DNA of 64,000 nt from assembly GCF_040807025.1 (NCBI RefSeq), contig NC_090942.1:199634247-199698246 (forward strand), in the 5' to 3' direction. The position numbers were made by a program, and so were the translations under genes. Source of the stretch: Struthio camelus. Lineage: Eukaryota; Chordata; Aves; Struthioniformes; Struthionidae. The notes under the pieces are model-generated. The model had not been told where the DNA came from. It ran no database searches and saw nothing but the letters and a program-made list of their open reading frames with translations. Below, in pieces: positions 53,342-61,751 of the stretch; positions within the stretch are counted from its first letter, which is position 1; every line of letters starts with the position of its first letter.

Positions 53342-53570
53342 AAAAAAAAAAAATCAAAGATCACACTGACCGCATTCTGGCCCCAGATGATTGTGACCTT
53401 GTAAGCAATATGGAATTTACACAACTGTTAATTTGTCCAGTCCCTCTCTCACCTCATTGTAAATCAGAAAAAATTTAGATTACGTCAATGGAGTTAAACT
53501 CACGTAAAATTACTGTAAAATCCCAGTACCAAAAGTCTTGCCAAAAGTCCCTCCTGAAAAAAAAAAAAAA
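53342..53570 (+). repeat. Two poly(A) tracts (53,342-53,353 and 53,557-53,570)
   Basis: Pure A runs of about 12 and 14 bases flank the old TCAATGGAGTTA repeat. No retrocopy signature beyond the tracts is visible. Confidence 0.8.
53443..53518. repeat. Old amniote repeat of the TCAATGGAGTTA type
   Basis: CTCACCTCATTGTAAATCAG, then GTCAATGGAGTTAAACTCAC and GTAAAATTACTGTAAA, follow the pattern CACTTACACTGGTGTAAATCAG, TCAATGGAGTTACAC, GTGTAAAACTGGTGTAA. The internal self-complementarity of the family is still partly visible. Confidence 0.55.
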
Positions 53571-56500
53571 GCCTATATGCTAGACTCCCTTCCCCAGAGC
53601 TATTTTTTCTGTATTTTCCCCTTTAAATCTGAAAGAAAAGGGACCATTCAGCAAAACAAAAAGCAGTTATTCAGTGTTTCATATACTGAAACATTCATCC
53701 TCAGGAAGTCTTTGTTGATTGTGCCTAGCATGTATAGTAATAAAGTAAAAGAAACACAAAACTGTGGTGTCTCCATATCCTATAGATGACATTAGACTAT
53801 TGTCCCGTTATGTTTAAACAATGTAACAGTGGTAGTGGAAAGTCTCCCCAACAACAGTAACCAGTTACCAAAGGGCAAGCAATCTCTTAAGCCAATTAAA
53901 AATAGTGTTTCTAGACATTGGTATGTTTCTGATTTGAACACTCATGACAGAATGATAGAATATAAACGTGATTAAATGTCACATTACACTGCTATAGAAT
54001 ATATGAATAACACTTATATCCTCAGCACAAATTCTAACATTCATTTTTATGGAAGTAGTGCAGTTAAAGTAGCATACATTTGGAATGATCTATCCGAGTA
54101 CTATAGTTAATTTAAATTTTTTTTCCAGAGAATTAATATGGATGTGTGCATATAGATTTATATTCTGTATAAACATATGTTGTGCATATATGCATTGTAC
54201 ATCCACACATACATACACATATAATTAATAGTCTTATCTTAGAGACACCTGAGGATTTTTGAATTAAAAAATCTAAAGAGGTCGAATGTAGCGTAGATCA
54301 CAGGGACATGAAAATCAAAAGAGCAAGAATGATTTCTCACTTCAGTTTAGCAGTAAATTTTGCTTTGCAGTCACTCTCAATATTACAAGCATAAGATTTC
54401 TGTTGTTTTTGGTTCTAGCTTTATAAATCATAAACATGAGCTCTAATGCAAGCTTGCTAATGTTTAGCTTACCACTGGAGACCCTTATAATAAAATAAAA
54501 TACACATTAACCTCAGCTTCTAGATATGGTAATGCAAAAAATACCCTCCTATAGTCAGCAGGAAATGGGAATGACAAAACGCAACGAGTGCTCCAGATTC
54601 CCCACCGAGTTTGGTTCTGTGCAGCTAATGTGCTACATTCAGCCTTGGGCAGCCAGGACTTCCAGAAGACATTAGATGAAGGCTGGGATTCTGGTGGCAT
54701 CAACAAGCAATTTGAGCTTTACCTCTCTTGTCTAAGATTTTTGCAAAGCCATTCTCTTTCTTTGTCCTTGGTCGCTCTAAGAGTGCTTTCTGGTGCTCCT
54801 TTACTTTCCTCTCTCCAAATGCAACCATGCATTTTTTTTGTTTTCTAGAAAACTTATTTTGCAAACTTCAGTTGTGCAACAGCCATTCCTCAAAGTGGCA
54901 GCTCTTTGTTGCTTTCTCTGAAGAACTGTCATTTAATTTGACATGGCACTTTTTTCCACCTCCCTCTCCTCTAGTAGATTTGAATGCTTTTTGCCACCAC
55001 AATTCCTATTTGTATAGGACCTTTTAATTTCCACATATTTGATTTCCTGACATTAAAGACCATTTTGTTACTATGTTTTGTAAACCTTGTGCTAAATTCA
55101 AGCTTCTAGTTCAGAAGTTCTGTGTCATTTTAATGTTTCCCTTAGTTCCTCCTTGTTAATAGGAAGCAGATCCTGGACGGATGCCTTTCTGCTAGAATTC
55201 TTACTTCCTGCCTCTTGCATTTTATAAAATAAAGAACTTCTTCTGCCTATTTTGGGGGTTATTTTTCTGTATGGGCTTGACAGAGGTATCTGTTAACTCA
55301 TAGCTTTATGGATAGTTAAACTGCTTCAAGAATGCTGGTGATTTGAACACTTTCTAAAACAGGCTCAGGGATTTCTTGTTCTCATTCTTCCCCTTCTTGT
55401 TATTTTCTTCTCCCTATTCCACCTTTGTACTCTCCTCTATCAACACACACCCCCCTGAGGAGTTCCTCATCAGTAATTATGACACCAATATCTCCTTTTC
55501 TATTGCTGTGCCCATTAGACTGGCATGGCACTGTTCCTTCCAGGTTTATCCCTGTCAAGAAGGCCACGAATAATTGCTGGCACTAGATATTACTTGGTTG
55601 CTTCCTATCATATTGTATATGTATACAGGTCTACAAACATAAGAGGAAAAAATAAACACTTAAAGTATATTGAGGCATTCAGGGGCACAATCTAAGTTAT
55701 TTTAAATAGTTATGCATTTTTATTTTCCAGAAAGACCAGTGTGACAAGTAACTTCAGAACTAAATAAATAAATGATAATTATGCACCAGTGTGTATTGTA
55801 GACTCTATAAAGACTCAAAGGTCCTTTTGTTCCCTGCTGTCTCCGAAGCAGGTGAGAACCACTAAATGCTATTCCCAGAACTCAGCTGACATCAGTTCTT
55901 GGGGCTGGTAGGTCACACATGCTGTTCTGGCTTGACACAGAAGAACCTGTGAAAGCAAAAAGGCAAAAATCAATGTTCTTCAAAATGGAAAGGAATCAAT
56001 TTAGTAAGAAAAAATATTTGAAAATATGGGCATGATATCTGAGGTTTTTACAGGGGCCAGTGCTAGCAACTGGCAATGCACAGGAGCAGACTGCTGGTGT
56101 TAAGCGCCTTGCAAAATCAGGCCTTATTTTCTTATGCAGCTTTTTGCTTGTACGTTCCCTTGCAAGGGACTGAATTCAATAGGGCTGAGTTAAACCAAGT
56201 TAAATGTGAACCTGGCTCGGTAAGAGTTAAAAAAAAATGGACACATGTTTCTACAAAGGTATTAAAAGTATCCTACTGACTAGCCCAGAGCGTTTCTTGC
56301 TGCCCTGGATATCTTGCACTGCTGCCTTTGTGGCTGCCAGAGAGGAAGGAATCCTGATCTGTCCCGCAGCCAAACCACAGAGAATTAAATCCTTTGTCTC
56401 AGAAGCTTTTCACCTGCTCAGGCTGCTGCTGCAGCTCCACAAAGTCTCTTGAGAAATCAGAAGCTAGGAATATTCTTGCCTTAAAAGAAATGTCCTTCCT

Positions 56501-57879
56501 ATCTTTATGGTATGTTCCTTCTCCTGAAGACACTCCTGCTTGCAGCCTACCTCAAATGAAAAACATCAGAGTGTATTACGGGGCTGAAAGCTTTTAATGT
56601 CAGTCTTGGAGCTTAGGTTTGATGCATTCACCAACCCTGGCAGCAACAACTGATGGGCAATAGCACTGCTCTTTTGAAAAACAGCAATCATTCCTACACG
56701 CTATTGATGGGTTATTCTGCCATTAAGCATACGAAGGACATGAAGTTTTGTGCTTCAGGGCACAAACCAGCCTCTCCTGCATCTTTGTCAGTCGGTGGAA
56801 ACTTACCAAATTAGAGGATTATAATATGATTGTCCATTGTGGGGTTTTCTGTGTCTTTCTCTGAAGCATTTGATGCTGGCCACTGCTGGAGACAGGATAT
56901 CATATTGGCTGAACTACTAATCTGATTTAGAATAACAGACCTTTTATTCCTATTAAGCATGTCTTAGTACAGAGTCAGGTTTCAACTAGTACTGATGGCC
57001 ATTAAACAATAGAATTAAGGCCCAGCCTACCCTTAGATATCTGGCATAATGGTTATCAAAGTAAATACAACATTGCAAAATTCTACCTGCCTATTCACGC
57101 CACGTCATATTTTTCAAATGAAGATCAAAATATCAGTTTTATACTCCATTATTTTCCTCTATAAGTAGCCTAAATAATGATGACAAATGATTTTGTACCT
57201 GGACAGCTAAATTCTCCTGACACTTTTGCAAGGGACAGTTAATGGAAACGAGATTTGTATACATGAGAGCAGGATAAGGTCCCAAAAGCAAAATAGCTTT
57301 TTCAGCTTTCCATGCTGCTAGCACGTCTCTGGAACAGCACTTCCCATTTCGCTTGATCCTTGGATGTGGGAAAGATTTGCTTTCAGATCTTTGTGCCTGT
57401 AGCATAGGCTCAGTGTTTACTTGCAAGCTGATTCCCTACGCAGCCTATGGTTGTGCTTTTGCAGGGTCCCTTGTTCCAGCTGACTACTGCTGACCGCAGC
57501 TTTCATTTCCTCTCTGTGCGAATGTGAAATGAACACTATCATAACAGCCTTTCTTCATATATGCCAAAGAGAAAAGATACTTTTCTATTTTATATTTGAC
57601 CACACTGTATTTCAAACACATTACCTCACCTCCATAAAACCAGGGGTAATGTATCCCTTTTGTCACAGGTACTAAACAGACCTGGGGTGCTTCTGTAAGG
57701 CTCATTGTAGAGCACCTCTTTTTATTCATGTGTCCGGCACACAATCGTCCTTAAATGATCTCCAACGTGTACCACCTGTGCTGAATCCTCCATTCATCTG
57801 TGTTGTGTCATCATAGCTGACAGTGGGGAAAAAATCACACAAATGTGATACAAATTTCAACTATAGAGTAAATATAATA

Positions 57880-57995
57880 CTATAAACCTTTCAGGACAGA
57901 AATTTTATCTTTGTTTTGTTATGTGTTTGTACTGTGCCCTGCCTAATACTCTCATAACTGTAGATCCAAATATGTAGTAATAATAATAAAAAGAT
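57880..57995 (+). mobile_element. SINE tail relic of the same family
   Basis: AACCTTTCAGGACAGAAATT, GTTTTGTTATGTGTTTGTAC, TGTGCCCTGCCTAAT and a closing (TAA)n stretch (GTAGTAATAATAATAAAAAG) line up with the tail AAACTCTTTGGGCAGGGACT, TTGTGTTTGTACAGCGCC, TAGCACAAT, ending in (ATA)n. Confidence 0.7.
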
Positions 57996-60233
57996 AATTC
58001 TTCATAGCACCTCTTGGAAAGCACAGCTGATGTGTCAAAGAGATAAACTGATCCTCATTTATACAATGCTAGACAGAAAAGTTGACCATTCCTAGAACCT
58101 ACACAAAATAGCAACAACATTGTCCCCTGACTCCTGACGCGCAACACTCCTCCATCAGTGCTAAATGCACGATCCTTCCTTTTAAGGGATTGTTAAAATA
58201 GAGCTAAGAGAACAGGAAACAGAGAACCCTACTGACTTAGGCTCTAGCTGTCTCCTTTATGTTCTACGGATGCTCCTGTCCACTGTGGGTAAGCTCATTC
58301 ACCTTTATCATTTAGAAGACCACCCCCAATGCATGGATGCGCACTGCTGGGGCCTCCTTGCCTTGCTGACCCCTCATGCAATCTGCCTGTGTGTGCTGGT
58401 GTCCTAACTTGCCTAATATGCTTGAGTTCGTAGAGTTCTTCATGCTCCACCTAAGGGTGTTTCCATATAACCTTTGGCAATTCATGTGGGAGCTGCAGAA
58501 GATTATCAGCCCCCGCTGTGTGCCCTGTCTTCGCGTAGCAGAGGAGGCGGGAAGCGCCATGGATCTTCTCAGCTGTCACAGCACAGACAAGGACATCATT
58601 TTAAGCTGCCACCAATGTCAATTTACATGAATTTACATGCAGCTGTGAGCTGCAGTGCCTGAAAAGCAGACACGGTGCCTATTCTCTTGCCTGTATGACG
58701 AGAGTGCTAGCTTCTTGGAGGGGGTGGGGAGACATGAGCAGGCACCTCTTGAATTGCCCCCGCAAGAACCATCAGCAATTGTTTAGAGGTACAAGGATGT
58801 TGTCTGTGTGGCTGGCCTTGAGGCTGGCCTTGGAACAGCTCTCAAGAGTCTGTTTAAACTCCCGCAGTTGGGCTTACAATTGAAAAAATACATAAGTTTT
58901 TGCCTTTCGGAAAATGCCTGAATTAAGAGTGCGCTAAGTACAAACTCTGTTCAGCAAGATCTATTGATAATTCTTCATCCTGCCACTGACGGAACCAGGA
59001 AGTCACATGTGCCCAGGAATGCATGTTATTTGGGATGGAGAGACATCCTTCAGAGCTCATCCCTTAGACCCTCATCTATCAGTATTAGTATTTAAATACT
59101 TTGCAAAAAGTATAAAAAGGAATGAAGAACCCCAGCAGTTTCTCTCTCCTGCAAGGATACCCATTTGGAGACAAAGCAAGCAATGCTTCAACGATACGTT
59201 ATCCTTCTCACAGTACGAGCCTTTTCATCACGATGGTGACTAGAAGACCTGACTGAGGTTGGGGATGATTATATAAGGTCTCATAAAAACATATATCGGG
59301 AGGGAATGAATCCCTGCCTCCTAGTTTACTCTCTGAACAAACTGGGGTGACAGGTGACGGGAGCAGAGCTGAGGCCGAGGGGCGCGAAGCGCCGGGTCGC
59401 ACAGCACGGCAGCACCGGGCCGAACGCAGAACCCACCTCTGTCGACCCCATAACTCTTTTCTTGCGCATTCGGCCAGGCTGCTTAGTGTCAAATCTGTCT
59501 TTGCAAGTCAATAGCTTTGTGTTATTTTGGGGCAGAGTACAAAGAAAAAGAAATGTGAATTTGAGGAGCGGTAAGGGAGGGCGTCTTGCCAGGCGTTGCC
59601 ATCGTTGGGCGCGGTAGGAAGCCATGAAGGGGGAAGACAGCTTCTAGCATTCAGTGTTAAAGGGAACAAAACTGTCTTAATTTCCTGTGGTTTTACATGA
59701 GAACTGTCCCTGAAGGAACCAGGCTCCATCTCTCACAAGTTCCATCTTCTTGATTTTACTTTTCCTTGGACATTTTTACAGTACTGGAATATGAATGGGT
59801 CTCTACACTCTCCTCTCAAAGGCCTATTAATTTATTCAGTAGATCTGCACCTTGTCTTAAAGGTGGGAAGTATTTTTCATCAGACATCGCCCTTATTTAT
59901 TGAACGGCGATATTCAGAAACAGACTGGAAAAAAGGAACAAAATACCTGTTACAGGCAGCATTTCAGATAAGTTGGTTCTGTAACAAACGCTAAGCTCTT
60001 CTGGGAGTAAGCAAGCTTCTGAAGAGGGCATTTTAAATGCTAAGTGCCCTTTCACCAGATGTTTCCTATTCCAGGTTGGAAGTCATAATTTCCACAGTGA
60101 ATCTTATAGGAGCTTTTCCATTAAAAAAACTATAGACTTTGCGAAGGAACAAGTGATATTTCAAATTCAAAAAGAAAACTTGAGAAATACAAAGAAATGT
60201 TGTACAGGCTTAGACTTGTGAACCTAGAGGTGC

Positions 60234-60267
60234 AAAAAAAAAAAAAAAAGGAAAAAAAAAAAGAAAA
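60234..60267 (+). repeat. A-rich low-complexity tract upstream of the UBL3 island
   Basis: Runs of 16 and 11 A are separated by GG, followed by GAAAAA. This lies about 170 bases before the CpG island edge and may favour a nucleosome-poor region. Confidence 0.85.
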
Positions 60268-60648
60268 ATTATGTGTTTCTCTTTTGGAAGCTGTCCAGGA
60301 GTAGAACACAAAGCCCACATTTTGGGAATGAAATCCATCGTAAAGGGCTGCTAGAGGAGCTCCAGGCACTTTAAAGGGAGCTACAAACCACCCTCGTGAA
60401 AACGATGATTTATTTAATGTTTGCCCGGAGGGTGTTCAGCGTGCAGAGCGAGTGGGCGCCCAGGCCCGAGGAGCAGGCCGCGGGGGGGGAAGGGGGCCGG
60501 GGCGCACACCCCGCCGCAGGCCGCTTCCCGCCCTAGCAACGGTCGCTAGGGCGCTGGGGCAGGGGCGGGGCTCGGCACCCGCGGGGGCGGAGCCACGCTC
60601 CCCCCCCGCCCCGCCGGCGGTGGCGGAGGCGCCCTCCCCCGTGGCCGG

Positions 60649-60667
60649 CCTACAACGCCCATGATGC
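60649..60667 (+). promoter_or_regulatory. ZNF143 (SBS-type) binding motif candidate
   Basis: The bases CCTACAACGCCCATGATGC agree at about 15 of 19 positions with the ZNF143/THAP11-type consensus ACTACAAYTCCCAGMATGC, including the invariant CTACA, CCCA and ATGC blocks. It lies about 120 bp upstream of the presumed start region, a common place for this factor. Occupancy is inferred. Confidence 0.65.
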
Positions 60668-60769
60668 CCCGCGGGGGCCGGCCGCAGTGACGCAACGGGA
60701 GTGGAAGGGGAGGGGGGGAGGAGGGGGTCCGGCTCTCCCCCGCCGTGTCCCCTTTTCTCGGCTCGGCAG

Positions 60770-61724
60770 ACGCCATGTTGGTTTGAGGCGAAGATGACAG
60801 GGGGCGGCTGCGGGCGCGGATCGCGCTGAGGCCCGGCACCTCCGGCTCGCGGCGGGGCGAGGAAGCGCGGCCAGCGCGGCTCTTGCGGGGGAGGGGGCGC
60901 CGCTGCCGCGCCGCGGAGGGAGCCCGGGAGCCGCCGCAGGAAGAGGCGGGCCAGGGAGGGCTGAGGCGACGGCGACGGCGGCGGCGATGCGAGCAGCGAG
61001 CTGAGGGTGCCGGAGGCGGCCGCCGTTGGAAGCCGCCGGCCCCTGACGCGCCGCGGCGGAGGGCATTCGCCTCCTCGCTGCCCTCACGACGCAGCCTCCG
61101 CTGCTGGGCAGGGGCAGCGCCAGCGCCGGGCCCTGTTGAATGTCGCACAGCTCTTAGCGGGGTCTAAAAGCCGCCGCCGTCCCCAGCGGACCCGGGCCAC
61201 CCCCTCCCCTCCCCCCCATCCCGGCCGCCCCGGGCAGGAACTTGAGCCACCGGGCAGCGCGCTGCTGCCCGCCCGGGTCGCCCGTTGTTAATGAGGAGGT
61301 GACTTGGACGCGGCGTTATCCCGTGAATCATCCCGGCGTTATTTGTCTAAGCTGGGAAGGAAGGAAGGAAGAGGGAGAGGGGGGGAAAAAGCCCGCACAC
61401 GATTCATGTCACTCTGTAGCCTCGCCTGGTCTACCTGGCACCGCTGGTGCTGCTGCTGCTGACAAGGATCTGCTGCCATCTCTGGTCTCCTGGTGGTTCC
61501 CCCGACACAGCCTGCACACCGGTTTCTCTCTGGATATTTTTTTCCTCGGCAACCAACAGCCTTCCCCGCTGCACTTATTAATAAGAGACGTGGAACTCGC
61601 TGCCTCCAAAATACACCCCGGTTTTTGTTCTTGAAGATCTGCGGGGTGTGCGTGGTGGTCCTCTTTTCTTTCTTTTATTTTATTTTTTTCTTAAGTTGTT
61701 CTGAAGCATTAAGGTAACATCAAG
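60770..61724 (+). other. UBL3: UBL3 5' untranslated leader (exon 1, non-coding part)
   Basis: This GC-rich leader runs continuously into the start codon. The 5' end is estimated from a YY1-like CGCCATGTTGG at 60,771-60,781, which in TATA-less promoters often lies just downstream of the start site. It contains six short uORFs (see findings), a GAC/CGG-rich stretch near 60,966-60,988, a (GGAA)4 tract at 61,355-61,370 and a short CTG run at about 61,448-61,460. The last ~100 bases turn pyrimidine-rich. No internal splice pair was convincing, although AAG|GTAAC at 61,711-61,718 resembles a weak donor. The start site is inferred, not seen. Confidence 0.7.
60771..60781 (+). promoter_or_regulatory. 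YY1-like motif at the presumed UBL3 transcription start
   Basis: CGCCATGTTGG contains the GCCAT core of the YY1 consensus (reverse complement of AANATGGC). In CpG promoters this element usually lies within the first tens of bases of the transcript. Here it also carries the first upstream AUG (60,775). Confidence 0.5.
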
Positions 61725-61751
61725 ATGTCCAGCAGTGTTCCAGCTGATATG
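61725..61751 (+). CDS. UBL3: UBL3 (ubiquitin-like 3) first coding exon, partial CDS, codons 1-9
   Basis: Nine codons read MSSSVPADM and end exactly at a consensus GTAAGT donor at 61,752 (phase 0). Human UBL3 begins with nearly the same nine residues (N instead of S at residue 4), and its ubiquitin-fold domain follows. The family protein is about 117 residues, has a ubiquitin-like fold and ends in a CAAX-type prenylation box; it is anchored at the plasma membrane and is reported to sort proteins into small extracellular vesicles. The start is supported by an in-frame TAA at 61,710-61,712, by A at -3, and by its position at the end of a CpG-island leader. Exon 2 (the beta-grasp domain) is not within the remaining 2.25 kb. 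The call rests on nine residues plus gene architecture, so a longer alignment downstream would settle it. Confidence 0.88.

Larger units (their letters stand above)
49670..60429. other. AT-rich non-coding interval upstream of UBL3
   Basis: Strongly AT-rich to about 59.3 kb, with no coding exon recognised. It holds the 52.3 and 53.5 kb repeat relics and the 57.9 kb SINE tail. At 59,345-59,450 composition turns CpG-rich about 1.0 kb before the UBL3 island. Confidence 0.7.
60430..61330. promoter_or_regulatory. UBL3: CpG island covering the UBL3 promoter and leader
   Basis: CpG density is very high here against CpG-poor flanks: 60,961-61,020 alone holds 11 CpGs. The AT-rich sequence before about 60,420 and after 61,340 marks the edges. 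Visible promoter elements are GGGGCGGGGC at 60,562-60,571 and GGGGGCGGAG at 60,583-60,592 (Sp1/KLF type), a ZNF143-like site at 60,649-60,667, TGACGCAA at 60,688-60,695 (CRE or C/EBP-ATF type) and the YY1-like site at 60,771. No TATA box lies at a suitable distance. This is the usual layout of a broadly expressed housekeeping-type promoter. Confidence 0.9.

Noticed and set aside
60546..61148. 200-codon minus-strand frame across the UBL3 island
   Set aside because: Low-complexity Pro/Arg/Ala-rich product of CpG-island sequence, opposite a well-supported leader.
60883..61167. 94-codon plus-strand frame in the UBL3 leader
   Set aside because: It starts at TTG and reads Arg-rich CpG-island sequence; the real start at 61,725 has an upstream in-frame stop and matches UBL3.
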